Assembly (NCBI GenBank): GCA_037074765.1
Contig: JBAMDO010000564.1
Coordinates: 248,001 to 312,000, forward strand
Reading direction: 5' to 3'
DNA: 64,000 nucleotides
DNA from: Mansonella perstans
Lineage: Eukaryota > Nematoda > Chromadorea > Rhabditida > Onchocercidae
Of this stretch, positions 27,801-39,000 are shown piece after piece (position 1 is the first letter of the stretch; every line of letters begins with the position of its first letter). The position numbers were made by a program, and so were the translations under genes. The notes below the pieces were generated by a model that saw only the letters and a program-made list of their open reading frames with translations, had not been told where the DNA came from and did not search any database.

Positions 27801-29709
27801 TGCAATTATCTATTAGCAACAGAAATGATAATTGTTATCTCAACTTGATAATTACGAATGAGTAAACTATACGAAAAAGCAAATTAATTTTGCATATCTT
27901 AATTGATGAATAATGCAATTAATTTCATTCAAATTAAAAATTATATGTCAACAAAATTATTTGACAAAATTTTTTTTTAAAAATTTTCTCGTTTGTCACA
28001 ATTATTGGTATATTAAATTGATAATTAAGAACAAATGACTCCAATTTTATTAGATTTATAATTTTTACAATTTCTTCTGGGAGAAAATAATCTAAGATTA
28101 TGGAAATTATAGTAATCAGTCGATTTCCAAATGAAAAAGTCATTTTTGAGAGATACTACTACATCGTACAGTTATTGATTAAGCAAATTCATCTTTGCAG
28201 TTCTGAAACTATTTGATACATTCAAAAAGTTACCCAACTTTATTCTTAGGATATGATACTTTAAATATCATTTCAAGGTTTATACTCTGCATTTCATTCA
28301 TTGGTATATAATCTAGACACACCATTATTCAAATGCATGCATGGAACTCTGACCTTATTAGTCACCAAAAAAAAACTTTATATCCCAATAAATTCTGAAA
28401 CTATACATAAATTTAAGCAATCTTTTTGTAATCTGCAAACATCGCTATATGTTAAATGGTTTTTCGCTTTGTCCACTCATTTCGATAATTTGATGAACAA
28501 CTCGAAAGCTTGCTTTATCCGCTGTACTTGCTGATTTTACACATTAGGATTGCTAAGGTATAAAATATAAAGACTTCTGTATACTTTTCGTTCCTTCAGT
28601 TGCACCATCCTCAAATACTCATCGATCATCAGATTCTTCGATGAGAATATTTAGTCTTTTGGAAGGAATCTGTGAATTGCTGAATTAAATTAAGAGACAT
28701 CTGTCATTTTGTTTATGAAATTAAAAAAATTTTTAAAATTTTATACGACACAGCTCATCGATAAAATCGGCTCAATATTGCGGCAGTCACATTTCAAATG
28801 ACTTTTCACAAGATGGGAAAAAAATATTACGAAGAAATGGTAACATGGAATTTGATATCTAAAAGCTAAATTATTTCGTCTTAATTATAATTTTTTACAA
28901 TAATAATACCTCGTTGCAAGAAATATTCATTGGATTATTTAATTACCTCACTGCAATTATTACACTAATTTGATTGCTGACAAGTCATTTATTGCATTGC
29001 TTAATTTGATTGTTTGGTTATGTAGAGTTTAGAACTTGAAATCTAATAATCCTTAAATTCATTGATTAGTTTGAAATAATAGCATTAAAAAGATAAAATG
29101 GTACCTTAGATAGATTAAATGAGATACGCCGTACAGTGAAACCATAGGTACATCAACGAATGATCTTTTCAGTAGCAGTTTACTTTCAGCCATTATACAT
29201 TTCTCTTTATGCAAGTATTTTACATACTTCGCATAAAAATGTGATATAACCGATGGATTTATAAAATATTTTGAAAATTTAAGTAACTTTTTTAAATGCT
29301 TATAACGTCCACGAAATATTTCTTGGATAAAATCTTGGTAGTTTCATTCAAAAACAAACTTTTTTTTTGTTCTTTTTGAAGTTCAAACTTTAAACTTTAC
29401 ACGTAATGATTGTTTTATATAATTAATGGAGCGAATGAGTATTATCTATTAAAATAAATTAATTTTAAAGTCAAGAAATTAACGAACAAGAGAAAATTCA
29501 CATTAGCTAATCTGTTAGCTTTTTAGTAATACTGAAAAAACGAAACGAAATGAACAAAATCAATATTTACTAGATTTCCGATTCTGCCTTCATTCTAATT
29601 CACTTTAATTTACATCAATTAATAACGAAGAATTATTTTGTGTATGAAATCTGTGTGATTACATGAGAGATGTAATACTTCTAACTTTTACCTATTCAAA
29701 TCGATGAAA

Positions 29710-29907
29710 TTAGCCAGATAAGGCTACCACTGAGTTCAAAGACGGAGCTTTATTTGAAAATCCACTGACAGATACAATTTGTTCACCATCACAACTTCCA
29801 GAAATTATTTTCATTAAAAGGCTTACAATCCTATAAAAACTAATTCTTTCAGAAACTTCTATTAATTCTTGTGTTTTACTATAATTTGCAGATAATAGTG
29901 TGCTCAT
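29710..29907 (-). CDS. Small unrecognised ORF, 65 codons
   Basis: ATG to TAA with balanced composition (MSTLLSANYSKTQELIEVSE, then RISFYRIVSLLMKIISGSCD). A GTAGCC donor near its end would allow it to be an exon. There is no identified partner exon and no family match. Confidence 0.2.
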   Translation of the reverse strand: MSTLLSANYSKTQELIEVSERISFYRIVSLLMKIISGSCDGEQIVSVSGFSNKAPSLNSVVALSG

Positions 29908-30225
29908 AACAGAATCATATCAGGATCGTCTGATTTAGATCCATGAATAAAGAATGAATTTTTTTAAGAAAAAAAAATTGGAATTCAGAAGATGCATTAG
30001 TCTGAAGCAACCTTGTTAAGGTAATTATAAGAAGAACATAAAGCTTTATTACTGAATGAATGAATGAATATGTTGAAAATCCTTATTTAGTCAAAATAGA
30101 AAAACAAGAAAGGAGAGCAATTATAGGTAGGAAATATGAAAAGATAAGAAATGATTCATAATAATAAAAATTTTAATTGATAGAAATATAATTCAACTAT
30201 CAATAAAAGACAAGTTTTTCAAAAT

Positions 30226-30411
30226 TTAACTGATGAAAAATGGAACAGTAAATCTCCGAGGTTCCCATAAGAATTTCTGATTAATACATGCCGCGTACAA
30301 GCCTGCACTGAGAAAGATGAACAGCTGCATGCAGATAAATGCTAATGTTCTTGAAATATTGCACAGTCGGAGGTGAATCAATGCGATCACCAATGGATTA
30401 CCGATTATCAT
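30226..30411 (-). CDS. Small ORF with a probable membrane segment, 61 codons
   Basis: ATG to TAA; a hydrophobic run (LAFICMQLFIFLSAGLYAAC) follows a short N-terminal part and precedes a basic stretch (KFLWEPRRF). G+C is locally higher than in its surroundings. It could be a small membrane protein or one exon of a larger one; chance cannot be excluded. Confidence 0.2.
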   Translation of the reverse strand: MIIGNPLVIALIHLRLCNISRTLAFICMQLFIFLSAGLYAACINQKFLWEPRRFTVPFFIS

Positions 30412-32958
30412 CGGTCGTTTTATTTATAGCTCACCGATAAATTTCCAAATAACAGTTAATTGAAGCGTATCAGCATTTTCACATGCCAAAATATGGTAAT
30501 ATCATCCAATCATGAGTATTTACAGCACTAATTACTACTAGACAAAAAATCTGATGAGAAATGCAAGTTACCAATCCAGCGACAGTTACAATTTCACATT
30601 TGGCTTTTTTCCTAGTTAGATCAATGATTTGCAATCACTGTTTCCAGAATTATTGAGTATTTCATTATGAGTGATCAAGAATGAAAATCAAATGAGTAAA
30701 GATGAAAAATTGATCGAAAATTGAACTTTTGGGGGCATCGTAACAGTACAAAAGATGCGTTTTAAAAAAAAAAAAAAAAAAACATAGATAGAAAGGAAGA
30801 AAGGAAAAAATTTTGCCGAAAAGATCCTCGGGTGATTAGACATCGATGAAAATGAACGGAAATAAGGTGATGAATGAGACTGTTGAAGCTAATTGAACAA
30901 TGAACCATACAACATTATTTGTGAACATTTTCGTTGTTATGGAAGAAAGGAGCAAAAAAAGCGTAGAAAACTATGCCTATTAGTGATAGGAACCGTTTAA
31001 TGTTTTTTGATCACTTAGGCTTAGAATTTTCGTTTCAAAGTGAAAAGAATAGCGATATAGTTGATCATAAAATAGAACAAATTTGGAGTAATTCTAAATT
31101 GGAAAAATTGCATTGAAATGAAAGAAATCTGATACAGAGTAGTTTGTTGTGGATCCATAATTGTTTGAAATAACAATGAAATCTCTCCAAAAATGAAATG
31201 AATTTCTATTAGTCAAATAATAAAATAGAAATACACACTTCCCTATGTCCGATTAGGATATTTCCTCCCATATAGTTAATAGAATTAGTCAACACACTGG
31301 AATATGGAATGCAAATCTCTGATACTGACACTTCCATAAATATGGATCCCTCAGATATTGGAAATGAGTGGAATGTTGAGAAGTTATTGCAGATAAGTGG
31401 AATAATTTATGAAATAGACAAATGAATAAATATAAAGCTGTTTAAGATGTACGAAGATACTTCTTTTACGAATCAGATAATTCATAAAACAGCCATTTAG
31501 CATTTTTCAGACACTAAAAAATGGTAATGACTTATATGTCGGTCAAAGGATCAGAGGTCAAACTTTACTAGCCTTTATAAACTTCAATAATTGAAGTTGC
31601 TGCTATCGTTGATAGTGAAAAAGCATCTGCACGCATAATGTGTGTTCATTTGTTTGTTTTATCAAATAATTCAGATTTAATTTTAAGGAAGGAAAGAATC
31701 CGTTCCAAAATTACTCTGAATTTCTGATAATTGTTAATCAGAACAAATTATGATGAAGTATGAGATTACTGTCTAAAAAATGTGAACCTAATGATGCTAC
31801 TTTAATTAAGTTTCAGGCTATTTTAATTAAAAAACATATTGAAAACATAGAATAGATTGAGTTAGAATAATGAGAATGATAAAAACTTTAAATACAATTG
31901 CAAACTGTCCATTATGCTCCGATAAATGTTGTTGATTTAAATGAATCTAAATTATGAATCATCGAAATGAGTCTTCCAATTTTTGACTTTCTTTTGTCAA
32001 CTTTAGTTAGTTGACATATCAACAACGCCTATTGTCAGATAATTTTGGGATTTTTACAATAATTTGAAATATTTAGGAAGGAATTCATAATACACAATCC
32101 CGTTCAAGGATCTTTTAAGGCATAGCAGAAAACAAATTTCTTCTGTAAACAACGTAAAAAATAAGTTTTCATTAAACTATTTTTACTATAAATTTATATG
32201 ATCAATGATCGGATACAATATCATAGATGGTTTGACCACAAGAGACCAAAGACCAACAGCAAAAAATAGTGGTGCGCAAGTGAGTGTGGAAGGGTCAGTA
32301 TTGGTTACTAGCACCGGCAATGGAGGAAAGAAATTCGAATAATGTAAATAAAGGGCAGCGATTCAAAGGAATCAATGAAATTGGTTTTTGAACAACAACA
32401 TATGGACTATATGTTAGAAAAGTTTCAATGAATGACCAAATGACCAAACAATGATTGAGGTAATTAATATAAGAGTAATTAATTAAAAAACTTTCATAAA
32501 AGCTGCTCCTTATTCAATGTATTCATTTTTAACTAACAAGGACATTTTTGTACCGTGTACATCATAACAAAAATTAAATTTTTGAGATGTGGTGTACATT
32601 ATATGACAAAACTGAACAGTAAAAATGAGACCAGCGAGCACATTAAAGTAATATTACAAGGATCAAAAATTCAAAAAATTTAATTAAATCACAAAAGAAC
32701 TTTCTCTCTTTCTCTTTCTGAAATCGTTGAACATCAAAAGTTTTGACGAAAAAACATTAAGTTGGTAATACGCGTTTTTTTACAAAAATTCATTTTAAAT
32801 ATACATCACTTATTCTTTGGAGATAAGAATTAAAAATTGAATTATTAAAATTAAAACTTCCTGTTTTTCACGGGAAGTTTTCATGTTATCTATAACTTTG
32901 GAATAAGAAACTGGAGTTTTACAAATACATCACAAAATCACCAACACAACAAAAGATT

Positions 32959-33303
32959 TTGAGTTCTTGTTATGATTTATCTTTAGATAGTTGTTTCTGT
33001 GCCCTGAAGTTTTTTTTCGGTGGTCTATTCCATTTATTCGGTCCTGATATCCGAAAAAGTTTTGGTTTTTCTTGTCGTGACTTTAATCCTCTTGGAATTA
33101 TTCCATTAATGGATGTAAATGCTGTTGTTTCAACAGATGAACTTTGGCAGCTGAAGAATAGACTTATGAAAGAAAATTGTGACGTTTTGAATTTCCAAAA
33201 AAATTGCTTATTCGACGATGCAAAACAAACGATTCATCTCAACCTCAGTCAAAATCAAATAGAAACCTTATGCAACAGAGGCTTAAAAAAATCCATAAAA
33301 TAA
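32959..33303 (+). CDS. Unrecognised ORF or terminal exon, about 114 codons
   Basis: Open from a stop near 32894 to TAA at 33303, long for such AT-rich DNA, with varied residues (FGGLFHLFGPDIRKSFGFSC, LGIIPLMDVNAVVSTDELWQ, LKNRLMKENCDVLNFQ). It has no in-frame ATG near its beginning. It could be a last exon (a TATCTTTAG acceptor at 32988 is possible) or the remnant of a gene. It is convergent with the RPP25-like gene. No family recognised. Confidence 0.28.
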   Translation: MSSCYDLSLDSCFCALKFFFGGLFHLFGPDIRKSFGFSCRDFNPLGIIPLMDVNAVVSTDELWQLKNRLMKENCDVLNFQKNCLFDDAKQTIHLNLSQNQIETLCNRGLKKSIK

Positions 33304-33410
33304 AACCTTTCATTGATGCAACTATCCGAAAAAGGATCCTTGGAAATTAAAATATAAATAGTTGGAACGTCGGAATGAAGGAGTAATCTGAAACATTAAT
33401 AGCAAAATTT

Positions 33411-34418
33411 TTAACTGTCACATCTCATGGCTGATATTATTCCACATAAATGAAGAGACAGGATAAAAGAGCCTTTATCGCTTAATTTTTCCAAGATTTC
33501 AACTTGAGTTACTGTGAATGTTGCGAAGCTTATATGGGTGTTGACATACTTGTTTAAATTTTCAACGGTCGGTACCCAGGAATCAGTTCGTCGAGTAAAA
33601 ACTATTTTGTTCCATTGATACAGCACTCCATTCTATAAGTATTACTTTAAAATAACTTATAATGCCTTAAAAAATGAAACAAAATTTCGATGTATTCTAA
33701 ACTGTACACCTTACAGATAATTGAAAATGGAAACTAAAAATGAAAATAATTTCGAAAGTAATTCAACTGACTATTAGAAAAGTGATTCAAACTATTGGTA
33801 GCAAAAAGAATAGACATAGCGAAGTTAAGACATGAAAGGAACGGCAGAAATGAAGATTGAATTTTTAAAAATAGAAGGTGAGAAAATTCTGGAACTAAAT
33901 TAGAACTGACCTTATAATTCCTTTTAAACACTTCCACGCATGAAATACACTTTGCTGTAGCTTCTCCTATTCCCTTGAAAATTACCATCCGACAATTAGC
34001 ATCCTAAAATGATTGGTAAAATGTAATGTGACAATAAGGGAAATCATTATATAAAAGCGAAAGTTTAAATTCTTTTCCTTGCTATAATAGTTTTTAAATA
34101 TTATTTCTTTTGTCTTATAAGCAATTTTTCAATATTTCAGTTGGTTTTTGTTTCACTGATATAATTCTCTAATTTATGTCATTTTATTTTCCCTTCAGGA
34201 ACGAGCATAAATGAAATATTTTTAACATTTTTATAAATAATATTAATTTAAAAATTAAGATAAAATCATACTTCAAAAAGTTTATTCACAAAAGTGAGAA
34301 TATTTTTGAATTTAGTATTTTCTTTCACAATCATTTCTTTCGTGCCAGCTGTTAATTCAATTGGAAATGGTGGTAAACATGGTACGTTTATTTCGCCAGC
34401 CTTGATATAGTTATCCAT
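33411..34418 (-). CDS. RPP25: Alba-domain RNase P/MRP subunit, RPP25/RPP25L-like, complete, three exons
   Basis: Exons 34418-34272, 34003-33911 and 33632-33411 join in phase 0 to 153 codons plus a stop (human RPP25L is 163 residues). The start MDNYIKAGEINVPCLPPFPI parallels the human MENYRKAG start. Exon 2 carries the Alba core (RMVIFKGIGEATAKCISCVE, then VFKRNYK), equivalent to the VVFSGSGRAAGKAVSCAEIVKRR region of the family; exon 3 has TRRTDSWVPTVENL, matching the family's EDSWVP loop, then the last strand ISFATFTVT. Proteins of this family bind RNA as part of nuclear RNase P and RNase MRP, which process pre-tRNA and pre-rRNA. The long C-terminal tail of vertebrate RPP25 is lacking. A TTATCAG acceptor at 34448 would give a 29-nt 5' UTR containing a 6-codon upstream ORF (34443-34423). 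The gene is divergent from VPS50. Confidence 0.87.
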
Positions 34419-34422
34419 ATAA

Positions 34423-34443
34423 TTATGAAGCGTGATTTCCCAT
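34423..34443 (-). promoter_or_regulatory. Short upstream ORF in the RPP25-like 5' leader
   Basis: ATG GGA AAT CAC GCT TCA TAA ends 4 nt before the main ATG, and lies just after a usable splice (or spliced-leader) acceptor TTATCAG at 34448. If the leader begins there, ribosomes meet this 6-codon ORF first, so it could dampen translation. Confidence 0.3.
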
Positions 34444-34477
34444 ATGGCTGATAATTATAAAACTGAAATTGCTGCAT

Positions 34478-34593
34478 GATTGATAACACAAATTTGAATA
34501 CAATGCCTTACGCTGAATCCACGTATGCTCCAACGGATCGATAACACAAATATGAATATGCTGCCTCACGCTAAATCCACGTATGCTCCAACG
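34478..34593. repeat. Tandem duplication, 58 bp x 2, upstream of the RPP25-like gene
   Basis: Units 34478-34535 and 34536-34593 share GATAACACAAAT and the exact block ATCCACGTATGCTCCAACG, with a few substitutions elsewhere. They sit in the presumed promoter of the minus-strand gene. Confidence 0.85.
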
Positions 34594-35050
34594 GATATAT
34601 ATAGATGTATATAATTTTTGATGTACCAATACTGATTAATCTGAGTAACTGATTTCCTAATAAATGATTTCTTCTTCTTTCAGAGAGAGAGAGAGAGAGA
34701 GAGGGAGGCAGAAAGAGAAACAGAAAGCCAAAGAAAAGGATTATCTTACTAATAACAAAATGTTTATTTCACGTCGTGTTGCATACGACGGAGATGCAAC
34801 ACGCCAAAGTGTATGATCCAGTGTATCGCTGTAGATAGAAGAATGACCTGGTAGAATTCATTGATTTGGTTGATTTATGTGAAGGTATGTATTTAATTAC
34901 AGTGTAATTAATTAATGGTTAATCACGAAAATGTGTAGTTTAGAAAGTAATTAATTGGTGAAGGAATTATTTAAAAAATGAAATTATGCATAGTTTTTTT
35001 ATTAACAATTTGTTGTAATGTTATTGGTATCGTGAGTACTATCATCCTTA

Positions 35051-35205
35051 TTTGTTATCACCACTAGTAACGTTAACATTCTTTGTTATCACCGCTAGCA
35101 ATGTTGACATTCTTTGTTATCACCACTAGCAATGTTAACATTCTTTGTTATCACCGCTAGCAATGTTAACATTCTTTGTTATCACCACTAGCAATGTTAA
35201 CATCC
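35051..35205. repeat. 31-bp minisatellite, five units, between RPP25-like gene and VPS50
   Basis: Units start at 35051, 35082, 35113, 35144 and 35175 with core TTTGTTATCACCACTAGC followed by AATGTTAACATTC. The units alternate between CCACT and CCGCT, suggesting growth by two-unit steps. The array ends about 50 bp before the first possible VPS50 leader exon. Confidence 0.92.
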
Positions 35206-35251
35206 TTATTTTTAATTACTACGAGTTTCTATCATAACAATGCTTTTTCAG

Positions 35252-35333
35252 CCGTAAATGTATCGAAGTAAAGAGATCGTTTTCGGATCAGAAAGTTGCA
35301 TCGCCTTATCATCTATTCTCTACAATGGCTTGT
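35252..35333 (+). other. Possible 5' leader exon of VPS50
   Basis: Flanked by a strong acceptor (CTTTTTCAG at 35251) and a perfect donor (TGT|GTAAGT at 35334). It has an ATG at 35258 open for 25 codons, but joined to the next exon at 36021 this frame stops after six more codons. It therefore cannot extend the VPS50 protein with these sites. It is best read as an untranslated or upstream-ORF leader exon, an alternative to direct spliced-leader addition at 36020. Confidence 0.4.
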
Positions 35334-36010
35334 GTAAGTTGTTTATTTTATTGTCAGGTTTTTTTAGTTGAGCTTCTTTACTTCCTTTATCATACTGTTG
35401 CTTGTGATTATCATTGCAAGTGTTATTTAAGTTATATGTTTTATTTTGATGTAGAAGTATATATTTTATATTTTTGCTAGTTTCTAAATATTGTTATGCA
35501 GTACTGTGCTGTTTTGCCTTATCGTTTGAGCTTCCGAAAATATAAAACCTAGAACGCTGAAAATACGAAATTTTAATCTGTTAGTTACCAGTGATCGCTG
35601 TTTCTTCATTGAAGAATAAATGGATTTACTCATGAATCTTATTTTTTTTTTTAATATTGAAAGAATGATCTCAGATTGTTTTGAAGAAGTACGACATCGC
35701 ATCAAAGTGCTTTTTGCTTGAAAACTATTGCTATGATTATTTAAAATTGTTCGGCGAAAGAAGTTACTGAAGTAACTGGAGATGCGAAAGTCTAACTCAA
35801 TACAACTTGGCCGAAATGAAAAGGATAAAGTTGCAATAACTGCTGTAAGATTTTGAGTTCCTTTATGACAAATTCTTTAATTTCTGAAACAGCTTTTCTG
35901 TTAACATGCAATCTTGAGATAGAATTACTGTATAATGGATCCCGTACTATTGTGTCACTGCAAAAGCACTGCACTAAGCAGTCGATTATTCTTCATAATT
36001 TAACAAATTA

Positions 36011-36020
36011 ACTTTTTCAG
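36011..36020 (+). promoter_or_regulatory. Spliced-leader acceptor abutting the VPS50 start codon
   Basis: ACTTTTTCAG ends at the base before ATG 36021. A 5' UTR of zero genomic bases is typical of nematode trans-splicing. A cis-splice from the 35334 donor is the alternative. Confidence 0.5.
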
Positions 36021-39000
36021 ATGGATTCAATAGATAACGTAATCATGGTGCGAGATTCATCTGGTCCTGGACCGGTTAAATCTACAGTTGTATGTTTTTA
36101 GTTTGCATTTAAATGCTTGTATAGTAAATTCGCTCAGTTGGAAATAATTTTCAGTTACAAACTCGTGCTATGCGAATCGCAGATCCGATTAAGGAAACGG
36201 AAATACTGGAGAGTATTGAAGCAGCATATTTCATTGATGAAGGCTTCAATGCAACTGACTATGAACTAAAAGTAAATTCTGCGGAAATTTTTTGTTTCTT
36301 AACTTGGTTAAATGATGCAATTTTAAATGATGAAATTTTCATTTTCAGATTTTTTCTTTAATTATTATATAATTTAGAAAGTCATGGAGAGCGATATTTT
36401 GCCTGAAGACCTAACTAGTAAAATGAACAAATTAAAGCAACAATTACAAGTTGTTTCTAAACGAGTGTCAGCAATGATTATGCAGGACTGGCCATCATAT
36501 TCATCCCAGTTGAAAGATATCGATGAAATCCAAAAGGACTTAGACAGTATCCTTTCGGTAATGCAGAATATGCGAAAGTTAGTTTCCTTTCATCTGAACT
36601 TTTTTATAATCTTTTCTTACTTTTCATTTCATCTTGCACAGTCTGTGTAATGTTTTATGTTTGCATGTCAAGCAGGCTTTGCAATTATTTAGTGCTAGGA
36701 AAGTGATGCAGTCGCAATCTGCTCACTGGTATTTTGAAGCTATTTTTACACAACATAAAGTATTATTAGTCGTATTTATCAACTGTTTATAAGATAATTT
36801 CTTAATAAAGTAAAAATTCAAGAAATCTATCGTGGCTTTGGATTTTACTTTGCAACGATGTCTGCTGTTTGAATAAAATATTTCATTCTTATTTTCATCG
36901 TAGGAAACTTGGTCAAGCGAAGCTTGAAAATCAGAATGGTCTGGAAATAATCGCAAATTACAGAAATCGAATATTTTTAAAGAAATTGTTTTCATCCCTC
37001 GAAGGCATTAAAACATTATATGAAGTGCAGTTCCAGATTAAGGATCTTGTCCAGGTTTGATGCTGATGTTCTGATTTTTGTTATTCTAATGCTGTTTCGC
37101 TTCACCTTTATTCGCGCAGTCGTTTTCAATCAGCGGGTGTTTATTAGCAATATTTTAGCAGTACACTGTTGCATCTTCTCCTGCAGTTGATTTCAGGAGG
37201 AAAATTTTCCTGCGGCTATTAATATCTGCTATGAAGCGCAGAAAGTTGCAGCAACTTTTAACCGATTCAACTGCGTCAAGTATAATTTTTATTTAATTTA
37301 AATTAAGTAGTGAATAGTAACTTCTAAAGCGTATGTCTTGTTTGAAATAATGCAATTAACAAAAGTCAAACTTCTTCGAGGAATTCTTAATTGTTTCACC
37401 TGAGGCTGCTAAAACATTAAATGAGGTGCAAATCAGATTCCAGTTCATCCAAATTCACTCCTGAAAAAAACTTGAGAGTGTAATGTTGCTGTAATGTTGC
37501 TTTGAAATCGGGGATATGAAGATTTTCAGAGAATAGTTCATGATGAAGCCTTCTCATTTTCAAAAGTAAATTGATAATTTTATATATTAAGACAGTCATT
37601 TTATATCGGATGTCTTAATAAGCACATTAAAAGCGATCTTCAATGGTCGTTTGTATTTTTTAAAAATTTATGAATTTTTCTTCAGTTTTTTTTTAGCTGA
37701 AGTTATTTATAGAGAGTTATCAACGAAATTATGTGAGGCTTTGGAAGACATCGAGATAAATTTGGACAATTGTTTGGCATCAATGACGATTTTATTCAAT
37801 GTTGATCGTTATTCATCGATTTACACTGCTTACAAACAGCTAGGTAAAACCGAGGTAATGGATATGCCGCGTCATTTTCATATGGAGCTTTTTTAGCTTT
37901 TAAAGAATGTGTCAAGTGAACTTTTTCTCGTGATGTTTTAGAAATTTCAATGCTATGTGAAAATAATAGAATGTGACATATTTTTAAAATATTACCAGGA
38001 TTCCGTTGCATAAATTAATTTATATTAACGGTCTTTTTAAGGAATGCGCAATGAAAGTAGTTGGATTTACTCGTGCAACTTTAGAAAGTTCGGCAAGAAC
38101 GGTTATTACTGATAAAATATTGCCGATTAAAACTGGGGCAAAAGTTGAAGAATTGTCGTATGAGCAGCTTTGTGAGGTTTGTCTTGATGGTTGTACTTAT
38201 TTCAATTTCTTAAGATTTGCTGATTTCATATGAAGTCCTTGCAGGCTGTGAACTTGGAGCAAATATTAGATTGTGTGCGTGAGTTGGGATTTGTTCTATG
38301 TAAAGTGCTGTTCACATATCACTCCATTTTGCTTTTCCATGTAGATGAAGATGAGCGGTTGGAATATGCAAACGAAAAATGTGGTTGGTTGTTCAGTTGA
38401 TATCGCTTCAGACTTCAGATCCTAATGTGTTTTAGCTAAATTTTTCCTGTTGTTGAACTGATAGATAGTCATTATTAATTGACCAAAATGAAATCAGTTT
38501 TATCTCTATCGTTATAACTGCAATTACTAAGTGATGATTTTTCTTTATTAGATCTTGTTCGCTCTTCTTTACCAGTATTTCAGAAAATATGGGCATTGTT
38601 CGTAAAATTCTCGTGGATGCTTTATATTCCATTTTCAAGACTGCTTCAGTGAAATTCACCACTTTGTTGTATTGTCATGATTTCTCTCTTCTAAAAATCG
38701 ATCAGTTTTTGGACATTATTGAAATGTCAAACCGGTTAATATTTTGCCATGTGTTCCTTTACAAATGTTCGGAATTTTTTTTCTCAAAATTTGTTGCCGT
38801 TGTATGTTGATTTTGATTTAAACAATCTATCAATATCATGTGAACTTTTTTATTTGCCTCTTATGTATGCATTGATCTATAAATTTTAAGATTCAAGCAG
38901 TTTGGTCGCACTTATTTTGGCAATGTTTGTGGTGAAGTTACGATGTCAGTGGAAAAGCAGAGTCATCAGTACTTTAAGAGGTTTGTTGTAAAACTGTAAT

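Larger units (their letters stand above)
24832..32893. other. Gene-poor stretch
   Basis: Only small unrecognised ORFs (29710-29907 and 30226-30411 on the minus strand). An alternate short minus frame (24780-24910) borders it on the left. No RNA gene or transposon recognised. Confidence 0.4.

Noticed and set aside
35258..35333. N-terminal extension of VPS50 from ATG 35258
   Set aside because: Joining its only good donor to 36021 gives an in-frame stop after six codons, so it cannot extend the protein.
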